From Symbiodinium natans (taxonomy: Eukaryota > Sar > Dinophyceae > Suessiales > Symbiodiniaceae), in contig CAJNDS010002121.1 in NCBI GenBank assembly GCA_905221605.1, positions 521,501 to 585,500 on the forward strand: DNA of 64,000 nucleotides. Reading direction: 5' to 3'. The notes beneath the pieces were generated by a model. It did no database searches. It was given only the letters and a program-made list of their open reading frames with translations, and was not told where the DNA came from. Each line of letters starts with the position of its first letter. The stretch's first letter is position 1. Shown here piece after piece: positions 47,150 to 56,483 of the stretch. The translations under genes were made by a program, and so were the position numbers.

Positions 47150-48030
47150 AGTTTACGCAGGGTCTAGAATCACAAGTTTCGAGAGATTATTCTGCGACAT
47201 CAGTTTGTTGGGGTGACTCGCTATTGTCACAAGTAGTTTCTCCGGATGGTTGTTTTTTTTGTTTTAAGGGTTTGTGTTTAGGGTTAAGGGCTTACGCAGT
47301 TAGGCTTGGGGCCCTGAGGCCCTTGGGCTCCAGGAATCTTAAAGAGCCAGAGCCCGGAGAATCCAGAAAAATCCGGCCACTTCCATGTAAAGCCTTATTG
47401 AACTTGAGTATGAAACGAGGCACCAAACAAGTTTTGTGACAGGTAGTCCACGTGCCAGCCCGATAAGCTTTAGTAGGTTTGTTTGGGCACTCGCTGTAAT
47501 CACAGTTTTTTGCGAGATTATTTTGTTCATTCCAGGCCTTTAAGGGCCCTACTGCCCTAGAAGCTTCAGCTTCAGGAAACCTTCAGGCCTTAAGCCCCCA
47601 AACCCTTCAGGTTTTAAGGGCCGCGGCTTCAGCTCTGGAAGGCTAGCTGGAAAACTTCAGGCCTTAAGGTCCTAAAGGCCGGAGGGTGGCTCCCCCCAAA
47701 AAAAAAATTGTTTAGGAGGGTCACCGTGCCATGCGTTTATAGCGGGTCCAAAATTTGTTGCGGGGGGCGGGGGGGGGGGGGGGGAATACTACCTACTAAA
47801 GCCAGAGCAACAGTAACCCAGAAACTCAGATATACCCTAAACCCTAAAACCTACAAAGCCTATGCTCCTTCTGAACCGTCAGGCCTTACAATCCCCGAAG
47901 GCTTAATGATGGCGCACGAGAGGGGTTGAGATTAAGCGTTCCCGAAACCCTGGCCTAAACCGATGAAAGCCCTAAACCTCTTCAGGCTGTAGATCCCTAA
48001 ACCCCGAGCCCCTAACGCCTGAAACCAAAA
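47150..48030. other. Mixed repeats, no convincing gene
   Basis: 47180-47260 and 47480-47530 share diverged CACTCGCT..TCACA..GAGATTATT sequence, with a third relative at 50033 (GTCACGGGTAGTTTCTCCG). 47540-47680 repeats CTTCAGGCCTTAAG. ORFs at 47224, 47339 and 47708 lack support; a G-run lies at 47762-47782. Confidence 0.4.
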
Positions 48031-48122
48031 CCCCGTGCGAAACCCGCTTTTAGGGCTAGCAGCCCTTGGTGTGTACGAGGGGAGCCTCTTTCTTTTTTCA
48101 TTTTATTTTTTATTTATTTTTT

Positions 48123-48153
<31 letters not shown>

Positions 48154-48213
48154 GGGGTGGGGGGGTAAATTAGGGCTTGGGTTTTGGGGCGGGGGGGTGG
48201 GGGGAAAGGGGAA

Positions 48214-48343
48214 TCCTCATGTGGGCCGCTGCAAATGCTCAGTAAGCAGTGTAACTACCAAGAATTGCATGATGCCCGGATCTCTCGCGAGATACACTGC
48301 TGCTCCGGTGTCCACCGTAGACGATGGAATTTCTGACCCCTAA
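48214..48343 (+). CDS. Exon ending in TAA
   Basis: The frame reads ..GRCKCSVSSVTTKNCMMPGS.. then ARYTAAPVSTVDDGISDP, TAA 48341. The upstream edge lies in or after a G-run; CAAG| at 48262 is a possible acceptor. Confidence 0.4.
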
Positions 48344-48478
48344 ACCTCCCCTAAGAATCCACCCGTTGCTCTGAACCCTCAACCCAGCCCTCAACCTACT
48401 GAGGGAGCTTATATAAGTCTTCCCTAAGAAGGATCCCCCTAAACCCTAAACCTTAAACCCTTATCATTCTTGTTTCAG

Positions 48479-48562
48479 CATAAATCAACACTGCCCACAA
48501 GAACGCTTCTAATGAAGTCGGCAGCTAGGCCCTCGACCCAAAACGCTCAACCCCCTAGCCCT
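48479..48562 (+). CDS. Exon with a strong acceptor
   Basis: CATTCTTGTTTCAG| then HKSTLPTRTLLMKSAARPST.., running into CCCTAAA repeat. Confidence 0.45.
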
Positions 48563-48620
48563 AAACCCTAAACCCTAAACCCCTAATCCCAGAGACACGA
48601 ACCCGCGAACTTCTCTCGCC

Positions 48621-48726
48621 ATGGCAAGTGACTCTTCGGAGCATGAAACCGAAGCTTCGGAGCACGAAAGCGTGCACTGGCAGAGGGTGAAGTTGCATCG
48701 CTGTTGCAGACCAGACACCCTCCAAG
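48621..48726 (+). CDS. Likely first coding exon
   Basis: ATG 48621 after CTTCTCTCGCC; reads MASDSSEHETEASEHESVHW.. and ends CAAG|GTACGA, phase 1. The short EHE.EASEHES repeat is acidic. One of few islands here with a good start. Confidence 0.5.
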
Positions 48727-48819
48727 GTACGAGCGTTATAGGGTTCAGGGTTTTGGGGTGCTATTCTAATAGTCTAAACCCCTATAGCCGTAAACCCCTA
48801 AGCCCCTAACCCCTAAACC

Positions 48820-48920
48820 CCTAAACCCCTGAACCCCTGAACCCCTGAACCCCTGAACCCCTGAACCCCTGAACCCCTGAACCCCTGAACCCCTGAACCC
48901 CTAAACCCCTAAACCCCTAA
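48820..48920 (-). repeat. CCCTGAAC octamer array
   Basis: Ten copies of CCCCTGAA flanked by CCCCTAAA units. Confidence 0.92.
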
Positions 48921-48949
48921 ATCCTTTCTGAAGAGTTTGGGGCTCAGGG

Positions 48950-49121
48950 TATAGGATGCGCGAAGGGAGCAAGTCCCACATGTGAGGCCCTGAAGGGCCG
49001 GAGTAGTCGTCAGAGCTAAGAAGGTGTTGAAGGGTTTGCGCATAGGGTTTAAGGTTTCGGGACCCCTTCTTCTGCTTTCGAATTTTGATGTTCAGAGCCG
49101 ACTGCATCATTGTGCCATGTT
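48950..49121 (-). CDS. Minus-strand exon
   Basis: Minus acceptor CATTGCCCTCAG| then ..HGTMMQSALNIKIRKQKKGS.. and ..TLQHLLSSDDYSGPSGPHMW.. to about 48950. The frame is open for at least 55 codons and looks more protein-like than the plus strand. Confidence 0.45.
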
Positions 49122-49232
49122 CTGAGGGCAATGTAAGCGAAAGGTTTACAGTTAGGATTTGGGGTTTAGAGTCGGGGTTTAGGGTTTAGGGTTTAGGGTT
49201 TAGGGTTTAGGGTTTAGGGTGTTAGGGTTTAG

Positions 49233-49530
49233 GCGTCTGCTTCACGCCAAGGTACAAGGTTAGCCTGGTGGTGGACGACCATGTCGGCTATGCAAGGGGA
49301 ACGTGCCGTCATTCCATGCCGGCCGGGCCTGAAAAGTCCTTTATGGTACGACTGAAGGCCGGAGTTAGGGGTTTAGGGTTTAGGGTTTAGGGTTTAGGGT
49401 TTAGGGTTTAGGGTTTAAGGCTGCACACACCACGACCCCTGAAGGTCTATCCGTGGGGAACCCACCCCTTGGGCCGTCACTTGAACCCAGGATGCCCAGA
49501 GTGGTACCATTCCTCCCTTTTTGGATTTAG
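49233..49530 (+). CDS. Two in-phase exons around a telomere-only intron
   Basis: Exon 49233-49363 (TTTAG|GC; GGA|GTTAGG) is open for 43 codons: VCFTPRYKVSLVVDDHVGYA.. then ..HSMPAGPEKSFMVRLKAG. The 56-bp intron 49364-49419 is GTTAGGGG plus TTTAGGG units, ending TTTAAG. Exon 49420-49530, phase 0, reads AAHTTTPEGLSVGNPPLGPS.. to TAG 49528, which falls in the next telomere unit. The protein could be a small beta-rich domain; no family recognised. Confidence 0.6.
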
Positions 49531-49570
49531 GGTTTAGGGTTTAGGGTTTAGGGTATAGGGTTTAGGGCTA

Positions 49571-49700
49571 GGATGCCGGAAATCTAGGATGCCCAGTATG
49601 TCCCTTATTCCTCTTTTTTGCTTTTGTTTTCTTCTTTCTCTGGGGGGTGGGGGAATTTAAGTTCCCCAAAATAGGGCACCCTCTTGTAATCCTAGGTTTC
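49571..49700. mobile_element. Diverged family B relative
   Basis: CTAGGATGCCCAGTATGTCC at the left and AATCCTAGG at the right, with ..AATTTAAGTTCCCCAAAATAG in the core; like 5678 and 60130. Confidence 0.45.
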
Positions 49701-49730
49701 TGTGCAGCCTAAGGAGCGCATTCCTGGTAG

Positions 49731-49843
49731 CTTGGTAGCCCAGTGGTACACTTTTGCCTTTTGTCGGTTCGGGAAGTCCCTCATAAAGTAGCCAACCGAA
49801 AAAACGGGTACCCTGATTATGGTATGGCTAGAGGGCTACCAAG
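49731..49843. mobile_element. TIR element, family B
   Basis: CTTGGTAGCCCAGTGGTACA and GCTAGAGGGCTACCAAG ends, AAAGTAGCCAACC core. It abuts the coding-like stretch at 49844. Confidence 0.75.
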
Positions 49844-50039
49844 GAAATGCTGCCGCCACAAAGTGCGGATGCAGATTGGTCTTGCGAAGACATCGTTTAC
49901 ACGATCAAGGCCCGGAAGAGCCAAAACCTGCCATTCTTGCTGGGTCATGAAGGAACTAGGCACCCGCGTGTCTCTCTTCCAGATTGTTGATAGGGTGCCT
50001 TCTTCCCTTATTCCCCGCGAAGAGGCACTAAGTCACGGG
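49844..50039 (+). CDS. Coding-like stretch before the BTB gene
   Basis: One frame from the element edge (CCAAG|) reads EMLPPQSADADWSCEDIVYT.. then ..KSQNLPFLLGHEGTRHPR. A second frame, open through the element, reads ..GRAKTCHSCWVMKELGTRV.. A strong internal acceptor (GTGTCTCTCTTCCAG|) lies at 49982. Could be an upstream exon of the BTB gene. Confidence 0.4.
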
Positions 50040-50164
50040 TAGTTTCTCCGAGGGTTTTCCTAGGTTTTCCCCAATTCCTAATTACCCTCTAATGATGAAT
50101 CCCCCCAACTACCCCGGGTAGAAAGAGGTTACAAACTATTCTTCTTAGAGGCTTCCTTGACAAG

Positions 50165-51275
50165 GTGGAACATCATGACGGCAATCAGTGGCATTCCGTG
50201 CAAAGGACACACACGCACACCTTCACAAGTGTGCATTTCGATCGAGGCTGGCACGACTTGCTTCCCTGGTCCAGCATCAGTGTGCAAAATGAGATTCGCG
50301 TGGAGGGCCAAGCTTTTCTTCCCATTCCGCCGGTTTCAGTTCCCGGGCAGCCGGTAGATTTGACACAGGAGCCTGCCTTTGTGAAGTTCCTTCTGCCGGA
50401 CTCCCCGCCCATCTATTGCGACAAGCGCGTGCTCACCACACGCTCCGAGTATTTTGCAGAGATGTTTTCATCACAGTCAACCTGGAAAGAGGCATGCATG
50501 AATGAAGTCGACATGAGGTGCGACCCAGAGGCCAGCGTCGGTTCCATCAGTGCCATCTACCTGTATCTTGTATCAGACACCTTTCGTGCACAAGACGACA
50601 TGCAGCTTGCGATATCAGTTCGGCGCCTGGCCGACCGATTTTGCCTCACCTCCTTAGTGGACAAGGCAGACTGGGAGTTGCGGAACATGCTCTGTGCTGA
50701 GAATGCCTTAGACATGCTGTCGCAGCCAAGTAGGCCCCTGGAATATTTTGTATTTGGCCCTTATTGAGGTCATGTAGATAGAGTAATTAAGGGGGGTTCA
50801 TAGTTTAGGACTCTTGTTTCAGAGGCTTCTTCCTGCCATCCTAGGCAGGTATCTGGGACAGGAGGCACGCTGGAGCAAGCTTGCCTTGACATGATCAAAG
50901 CAGACCACTTTGAGCTCTTGGAGAGGCAGTTGCTGTGGCTGAGTTGGCATCCTTTTATGGGTTCCAGGGGCCCCCTTCAGGGTTTAGGGTTTAGGGGTCT
51001 AGGGTTGCATACATGTTTTTTTGTGTCCCCAAATCCAGCCCCCAGGTTGGAGCAGCTCGACATCATTGCCCAAAGCAACCCCGATCTTGTTCGGCAACTG
51101 TTTCGGCTCTTTGTGGCGGCAAGGAAGGAGGTACCTCGACGCTCAAGTGCCTTGGTAGCCCTGTGGTACCCTTTGCCTTGCTTTTTTGATTTGTGGGTTC
51201 CCGTTGAAAGTAACCAACCCAAAACAGGGTGCCCTTATCATAATATGGTTACGGGGCTACCAAGGTGCTGTGTGA
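50165..51275 (+). CDS. BTB/POZ-domain protein, four exons, last intron a TIR element
   Basis: Exons 50165-50729, 50823-50960, 51039-51146 and 51265-51275, all joining in phase 1. Donors GTAGGC, GTTCCA, GTGCCT; acceptors CTTGACAAG|G, TCTTGTTTCAG|, CCAAATCCAG|, TACCAAG|G. The first exon holds a BTB fold: FLLPDSPPIYCDKRVLTTRS, EYFAEMFSSQ, then the helical ..LADRFCLTSLVDKADWELRN.. typical of its C-terminal half. Exon 2 has a helical GGTLEQACLDMIKADHFELL, exon 3 DIIAQSNPDLVRQLFRLFVA. BTB proteins dimerise and often serve as Cullin-3 adaptors; nothing here proves that role. Intron 2 contains telomere-type units; intron 3 is exactly a family B element plus one copy of its GTGC duplication. Stop TGA 51273. 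The true start is upstream or at an alternative codon. Confidence 0.75.
51151..51264. mobile_element. TIR element, family B, acting as an introner
   Basis: CTTGGTAGCCCTGTGGTACC at the left, GGTTACGGGGCTACCAAG at the right. Direct duplication GTGC at 51147-51150 and 51265-51268. The left GTGC gives the donor GT and the element's terminal AAG the acceptor. Confidence 0.8.
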
Positions 51276-51317
51276 AGAAGCCTGACGACTAAATGCAGTA
51301 GTTGCAGAGCTTCTCAG

Positions 51318-51374
51318 ACATGGCACCTCTTTGTGCGCCGGATGCATGCCAGACCACGCACCCCTTGTCCCTAA
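51318..51374 (+). CDS. Exon ending in TAA
   Basis: GAGCTTCTCAG| then TWHLFVRRMHARPRTPCP, TAA 51372 in CCCTAAACCC. It may belong to the BTB gene by alternative splicing, or be separate. Confidence 0.4.
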   Translation, partial: TWHLFVRRMHARPRTPCP

Positions 51375-51450
51375 ACCCTAAGCCCTATACTACCTGCCAC
51401 CAAGAACCTTCCCAAGCCACGGTTTCTGAATGCCGGGTTGGAATTCGACC

Positions 51451-51580
51451 TAAACCCTAAACCCTAAACCCTAAACCCTAAACCCTAAACCCTAAACCCT
51501 AAACCCTAAACCCTAAACCCTAAACCCTAAACCCTAAACCCTAAACCCTAAACCCTAAACCCTAAACCCTAAACCCTAAT
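51451..51580 (-). repeat. CCCTAAA array
   Basis: Eighteen perfect heptamers. Confidence 0.95.
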
Positions 51581-51593
51581 CCAGGCCACTCAG

Positions 51594-51677
51594 AAGGGTA
51601 AATTGCCGTCTTCAACAAAAACCTTCCAGCTTGTGTTCCGCAGCCCTCGTGCCAATGACATTGCACGCACCCTGTAA
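51594..51677 (+). CDS. Terminal exon
   Basis: GGCCACTCAG| then KGKLPSSTKTFQLVFRSPRA.., TAA 51675. Confidence 0.5.
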   Translation, partial: KGKLPSSTKTFQLVFRSPRANDIARTL

Positions 51678-51850
51678 AGGAACGTTGCACCCTAAACCCT
51701 ATACCCCCTCGAAACGCTCAACCCTAAACCCTATAATCCCAAAACCCTGAACTCACTAAACTCTGACAGAACAATATCATAAGATCTGTAGGCCTCTAAA
51801 GAATCTCTGGAAGAACTCTCGCCGCAGCATGGTTTGCCTCGGAATCGTTA

Positions 51851-52075
51851 TCATTGCTGCTGCGTTGCAATGAGGGATAACATTTTGTCAAGTGCCACCA
51901 TGGCAAAAGGTTCATCAGGGTTGTTTGAGAAACTTACTCGCGGCATGAAACAAAAAACTTGATGGATGTAAACGTAACAGCCGCCAAGCGCAAGTAAAGC
52001 GATATTTCCAGTACCTGGTACTGAAAATAAGCTTGACAACTGTCGGAGAAAGCCATAGGATGATTCCGTTCTCAA
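51851..52075 (-). CDS. Minus-strand ORF, 74 codons, unknown
   Basis: ATG to stop, MRTESSYGFLRQLSSLFSVP.. with a hydrophobic centre (..NIALLALGGCYVYIHQVF..) that could span a membrane. It abuts the LINE fragment head to head and has no telomere repeat. No family recognised. Confidence 0.4.
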   Translation of the reverse strand: MRTESSYGFLRQLSSLFSVPGTGNIALLALGGCYVYIHQVFCFMPRVSFSNNPDEPFAMVALDKMLSLIATQQQ

Positions 52076-52082
52076 AGGCTAG

Positions 52083-52300
52083 ATGTTGTACGCGTTACAA
52101 AAGGTTCATCTCACGCAAGCCATGCAGAAAAAGATCAAGGCATTTCAATCACAAGGCTTGCGCATGATACTCAATTTCAGCAGCACGTTTGTAAACCGTG
52201 CAACTGCAAACGATTGTGTGATTCGCGAAGCAAAACCAAGAGAGTCAGGGATCGTTCAAGACATTCTGCCAAACGAATCTGCCAGCGCGCTTAAGCCACT
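52083..52300 (+). pseudogene. LINE-type reverse transcriptase fragment
   Basis: The ORF begins MLYALQKVHLTQAMQKKIKA, continues FQSQGLRMILNFSSTFVNRA and then ..DCVIREAK. The pattern YALE..LT.AM.KKI.AFQ..GLR.IL matches the region after the polymerase domain of dinoflagellate and other LINE RTs. The catalytic part (YxDD) is absent, so this is a 5'-truncated or decayed copy. The ORF runs on to 52511, but homology-like sequence fades after about 52300. Confidence 0.55.
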
Positions 52301-52566
52301 CTTGCCCAGGGCCCACAATCTATTGCTTGTCTGTTGGGCAGAAGTTTGCGTGTTCGATTCGCAGCTGGCCTTTCGTAAAGAGTCAGATTCTCAACTTCTC
52401 AGAATATGTCACACTATTGTGGCTCGTTTCTCAAGCATCATATCTGCGCTTTATCACCGTTGGCATTGGAGCCCGGAACCAAATCCCTTGTCCCTTAGCC
52501 CTAAACCCTAAGCCGAAGAAGGAGGCACCCTAAAACCCGAAAGCCTAAAGAGAAGCCGATTTGAAA

Positions 52567-52632
52567 GCTGCTGCCACCCGGTCTCACTGAACGCCTTAAG
52601 AGGAAAGACGCTCTGGCGACGAAAATGCACCC
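52567..52632 (+). CDS. Exon of unknown gene
   Basis: GATTTGAAAG| then LLPPGLTERLKRKDALATKM.., into CCCTAAA repeat. Confidence 0.4.
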
Positions 52633-52722
52633 TAAACCCTAAACCCTAAACCCTAAACCCTAAACCCTAAACCCTAAACCCTAAACCCTAAACCCTAAAC
52701 CCTAAACCCTAAACCCTAAACC
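52628..52722 (-). repeat. CCCTAAA array
   Basis: Thirteen perfect heptamers. Confidence 0.93.
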
Positions 52723-52723
52723 T

Positions 52724-52815
52724 AAGGGTCCATGTACCCAAATAGGGAATACTTGGGCCTTAAAGTACTTCCTGTATAGGGTCGTGGGGGGCCCAAGTAT
52801 ATAAGATTGAGGTAC
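52724..52815. mobile_element. Family F element, right tip lost
   Basis: GGGTCCATGTACCCAAATAG left end, ..CTTGGGCCTTAAAGTACTTC, then the right half GGCCCAAGTATATAAGATTG AGGTAC; compare 63054. Confidence 0.65.
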
Positions 52816-52973
52816 TGGGGTTTAGGGTTTAGGGCTTTGGTGATTTTGGGGGCTTTGAGGCTGGGGCTGAAGAGCTTCGAGGGCAGTTCCATTCTCCGGG
52901 GGAGCTTTGCGGATTGAGCCTAAACCCTGAGCCCTAAGCCCTCGACCCTAAACCCTAAACACTCCATCGCAAG

Positions 52974-53037
52974 ACTCATCCTCGACCTCGTTGCCGCTCT
53001 AGCCCCTGGTGCTTCGCAGGGAATGAGTCTCTACTAA
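52974..53037 (+). CDS. Exon ending in TAA
   Basis: ATCGCAAG| then LILDLVAALAPGASQGMSLY, TAA 53035. Confidence 0.4.
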
Positions 53038-53126
53038 GAGCCAGCCACTCTTATCAAACCCGAAACCCTAAACCCCAAATCCTCAACCCAAAGCCCGGCA
53101 TCCTAAACCCTAAACCCTAAACGCAA

Positions 53127-53200
53127 GGCAAGACGCAGAGCGCCAAAGATCTGCAGCTGCCAGAGGATTGGACACCCAGCTGAGCGCTTGGTGACTTAGG
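53127..53200 (+). CDS. Exon, two open frames
   Basis: AACGCAAG|G; reads KTQSAKDLQLPEDWTPS or QDAERQRSAAARGLDTQLSA.. depending on entry phase; both end in TGA. Confidence 0.4.
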
Positions 53201-53565
53201 GATTCTAGGGGTTTAGTGTTCAGGGTTTAGGGTTTAGGTTTTGGGGTTTAGGGTTTAGGATTCAGGGATTCCAGGGATTTGGGGATTCCAGTGATTTAGG
53301 GATTCCAGGGATTTAGGGTTCAGGGTTTAGGGTTTAGTGATTTTTGGGATTTAGGGTTCAGGGTGTAAATTTGTGGGATGCTAGGGATTCAGGGGCAAGG
53401 GTTCAGGGTTTAGGGATTCTAAGAATGAAGGGTTCAGGGTTTAGGGATTAGGGATTCTGTGTGGGTTTAGGGCTTAGGGTTTAGGGCGCTTTGGGGAACT
53501 CCTGCGGTTTTCAGGCTTAGGGTGGTGGGTGTTAAGGATTTAGGGTTTGCCTAAACCCCAAAACC
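53200..53565 (+). repeat. Degenerate TTTAGGG-type repeat
   Basis: GATTTAGGG, GATTCCAGG and related units; no gene. Confidence 0.7.
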
Positions 53566-53639
53566 AAAATCATAACCCGAAGCCTTCGACTAAACCAAAG
53601 AACCTCAAACTCTAGACCTTAGTCGATTGTTTGCCTAAG

Positions 53640-53795
53640 AACCCCTTATATACCCTATACAACCCAAGGGCCCATACTTCCGAACCCTTTAAAGGAGGTT
53701 AGGGACCACACTAAGGGCCCACTACCGGTAGAGGAGTTCGTTGTTAGTTGCATGTTCCCTCAATATGGGCCCATGTAACTACCCTTAGAATTTTG
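53640..53795. mobile_element. Family G repeat
   Basis: TTATATACCCTATACAACCC..GAACCCTTTAAAG and ..CAATATGGGCCCATGTAACT match 33826-33950 with one half inverted, which suggests a TIR element. Confidence 0.4.
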
Positions 53796-53808
53796 TGGGG
53801 TTCTTCAG

Positions 53809-53904
53809 CAAATAGTAGTGCTGAAGAGTGCTTCAGCGTGTTGGATTCTTTTAAAGGGCGGTGCGCTTGCGTTGGTGGCCGAGGGCTTCCCTTCTTTGGG
53901 TTGA
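53809..53904 (+). CDS. Exon ending in TGA
   Basis: GGGGTTCTTCAG| then QIVVLKSASACWILLKGGAL.., TGA 53902. Starts just after the family G repeat. Confidence 0.5.
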   Translation, partial: QIVVLKSASACWILLKGGALALVAEGFPSLG

Positions 53905-53999
53905 GGTCTCAGGGTTTAGGGTGATTAGGGTTTAGGGTGATAGGTCTGGGGTTTAGGGTTTTCGGGTTTAGGGTTTTGGGGTTAGGGTTTAGGCCTTAG

Positions 54000-54070
54000 C
54001 GTTTACCGGTTGTGGACGCTTCATGCTAAAGATCCAGAACAAGCCGGGGAAAGTTGAGTCCCAGCTGACA
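54000..54070 (+). CDS. Exon with a strong donor
   Basis: GGCCTTAG| then FTGCGRFMLKIQNKPGKVES.. to ACA|GTAAGC, phase 0. Beta-strand-like sequence. Confidence 0.55.
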
Positions 54071-54257
54071 GTAAGCCCGGACAGACCCCCACATGTCATC
54101 AACAGACACCTATAGGGTTGGGGGATAGGTTTAGGGTTTGGGGTTTAGTGTTTAGGGCTTAGGATTTAGGGTTTAGGGTTTAGGGTTTAGGGTTTAGGAT
54201 TTAGGGTTTAGGGTTTAGGGTTTAGGGACCCTAAACCCTACCCACGCACTTCTTCAG

Positions 54258-54370
54258 CTAAGGACCCTGCGCGGTTTTCACTGCCTTTCTGGGCCGGGGG
54301 CTCGCTGCCTCGCCGGCATCGCGTGCGCTGCCTGGCCGAGATGAGAGGGCTTTCGGCTTCCGGGGTTTAG
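54258..54370 (+). CDS. Exon of unknown gene
   Basis: CGCACTTCTTCAG| then KDPARFSLPFWAGGSLPRRH.. to TAG 54368 or to a donor GG|GTTTAG. Confidence 0.5.
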
Positions 54371-54384
54371 CTTCTTAGTTTTGA

Positions 54385-54730
54385 GGGTTTAGGGTTTAGG
54401 GTTTAGGGTTTAGGGTTTAGGGTTTAGGGCTGTCGGCTTCAGGGGTTTCAGGGCTTTTAGGGGTTTAGGGTTTTGGGGTTTAGGGTGTAGTTTCTTAGTT
54501 TCAGGGTTAGGGTTTAGGGTTTAGGGCTTTTGCCTTCAGGGATTTAGGGTTTAGGGCTTCTAGCTTCAGGGGTTTTAGGGTTTTAGGGGTTTTAGGGGGT
54601 TTTACGGGTTTTAGGGGTTAGGAGTTCGGGAGTAGGGGTTGGGGGTTGGTGGTTTGGGGTTCGGGGTTTAGCGGTTAGGTTCAGGGGTGTAGGGTACATG
54701 GGTTTCAGGATTTAGTGGTGTGAACTTTAC
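54385..54730 (+). repeat. TTTAGGG-type repeat
   Basis: Perfect 54385-54430, then degenerate with TTTTAGGGG units. Confidence 0.8.
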
Positions 54731-54758
54731 GGGTTTGGGGGAGTTAGGAGTTAATGTG

Positions 54759-55013
54759 CTAAGTGAAGAAGACAAGGAAAAGGACCACATGCCACATCTT
54801 TAACATATTGAGTTCACTTGACAAGGATACAATGTTAAGAGAGCTCCCTGCATTAGACAACTTTTGTTTTTTGTGTAGCTTGTAATACGATGGGCGAGGA
54901 CAATATTTAAGCAGCGGTCTAGAAGCGCCAAAATTTGGCCGTTGGTCCTTGCCTGTCAAGTCTTTTACCCTTGTTTCACGGCACTGAAGGTGCGAGATGT
55001 AAGAACCCCACAT
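54759..55013 (-). CDS. Minus-strand ORF, 84 codons, doubtful
   Basis: MWGSYISHLQCRETRVKDLT.. with a hydrophobic C-terminus (..MWHVVLFLVFFT). Low GC and no domain. May be chance. Confidence 0.25.
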   Translation of the reverse strand: MWGSYISHLQCRETRVKDLTGKDQRPNFGASRPLLKYCPRPSYYKLHKKQKLSNAGSSLNIVSLSSELNMLKMWHVVLFLVFFT

Positions 55014-55338
55014 TCACCCTCAATATTTCTCTCGGGACTATGAGGGGATGATCGTGGTATTTTGTTTAGACCGCTGTATGAATTCTTAGAGCGCCTAGGG
55101 TGTAGAAGATTCGGGCTGTATTTGGGTCCGGGTGAAGATTCTAACTTAATTACGCACTCCTCAGCGAACCCTAAACCCCAAACTGCAAACCCCCACGCAG
55201 GCTAACTTACGCACCCTAATCTAAACCTGAGCCCCAAGCTGCAAACTCCCAAACCCGAAACCCTAAACCCCAAACCCCAAACCCTAAACCCTAAACCCCA
55301 AACCCTAAACCCTAAACCCTAAACCCCCAACCGCTCAG

Positions 55339-55831
55339 CAGGACAACGAGACTCTGCTGTGCTTCATCCTTCGGCATTCCCGTGATTCGCCGAGCTTGGA
55401 GATCCGCTCCAACAACGAAGCCTGCCTGCACAGAGAGATCAGGGGTGTGTGCCCCCCCTCAACCCTAAACCCTAAACCCTAAACCCTCAACCCTAAACCC
55501 TAAACCCCAAACCCTAAACCCTAAACCCTAAACCCTAAACCCTAACCATGAACCCTAAACCCTGGGCGCGGGGGTTGGGTCATCGTTATAGGGTGCTTAC
55601 GGGAGGGGGGTTTCAACGGGTGTGTGCAACCCTAAACCTACCCCCCCATGAACCCCCCTCCCTAAACCCTAAACCCTAAACCCTGAACCCTAAACCCTAA
55701 ACCCTAAACCCTAAACCCTAAACACCCTGGGCCCGGGGGTTGGGTCATGGGGGTGAGGGGCCGGGAGTGGAAGTTGGGTTGCCCTCGCCGGTCATGGGAA
55801 CCCCTGCGGCGTTCAGTGACTTCAGCGTGCG
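55339..55831 (+). CDS. Two in-phase exons
   Basis: Exon 55339-55444 (AACCGCTCAG|; G|GTGTGT) reads QDNETLLCFILRHSRDSPSL.. then ..SNNEACLHREIR. Exon 55768-55831 (CCGGGAG|; CG|GTTTAGGG), phase 1, reads EVGLPSPVMGTPAAFSDFSV.. The intron carries CCCTAAA arrays and a family C fragment. Unknown protein. Confidence 0.55.
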
Positions 55832-55915
55832 GTTTAGGGTTTAGGGTTTAGGGTTTAGGGTTTAGGGTTTAGGGTTTAGGGTTTAGGGTTTAGGGTTTAG
55901 GGTTTAGGGTTTAGG
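55830..55915 (+). repeat. TTTAGGG array
   Basis: Twelve perfect units starting at the exon donor. Confidence 0.93.
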
Positions 55916-56012
55916 GGTTAATTAGGGTTTAGGGGTTATTTAGGGCTTATGGTGTTGGGTTTTGGGTTTAGGGGTTATTTAGGGGTTTAGGGTTTAGGGT
56001 GTAGGGTTAAAG

Positions 56013-56104
56013 CTCCAAATTCTGAGGGCTCCATGAAGCTTAAGACCTTGCCTACATTCGGCTTCAAATACGCTGATGAAGACTTGAAAGGAGAGAGCTG
56101 TTAG
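56013..56104 (+). CDS. Exon ending in TAG
   Basis: GGTTAAAG| then PNSEGSMKLKTLPTFGFKYA.., TAG 56102. Confidence 0.5.
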
Positions 56105-56313
56105 GGGGGGAGGGGGAAAAGCGTCGGAAACTTCAGGCCTTCAAACCTAAACTCAAGTTTGGGTTTAGGGTTTGGGATTTAGGGTTTCTAGGGTGTTTAG
56201 GGTGTTTAGGGTTTGTAGGGTTTATAGGGTTTCCTGGGTTTATAGGGTTTCTAGGGTTGATAGGGTTTATAGGGTTTATAGGGTTTGTGGGGGGGGGGGG
56301 GGCGATCCTGAAG

Positions 56314-56388
56314 ATCCTCCAAGCCAAGGAGTGGCTGATTCAAGCGGTGTGCGACAACTTGATGTTCTGGATACTGGCTGACGCTTAG
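56314..56388 (+). CDS. Exon ending in TAG
   Basis: GATCCTGAAG| then ILQAKEWLIQAVCDNLMFWI.., TAG 56386; helical. An ATG-initiated ORF in another frame (56172) is repeat-derived. Confidence 0.5.
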   Translation: MLQAKEWLIQAVCDNLMFWILADA

Positions 56389-56483
56389 GGCGTTTTAGGG
56401 CGTTTTAGGGCGTTTTAGGGTTTGGGGTTTAGGGTTTAGGCTTAGGGTTTAGAGCCAGGCTTGGTTGGGTTCGTTTTCGCGAG

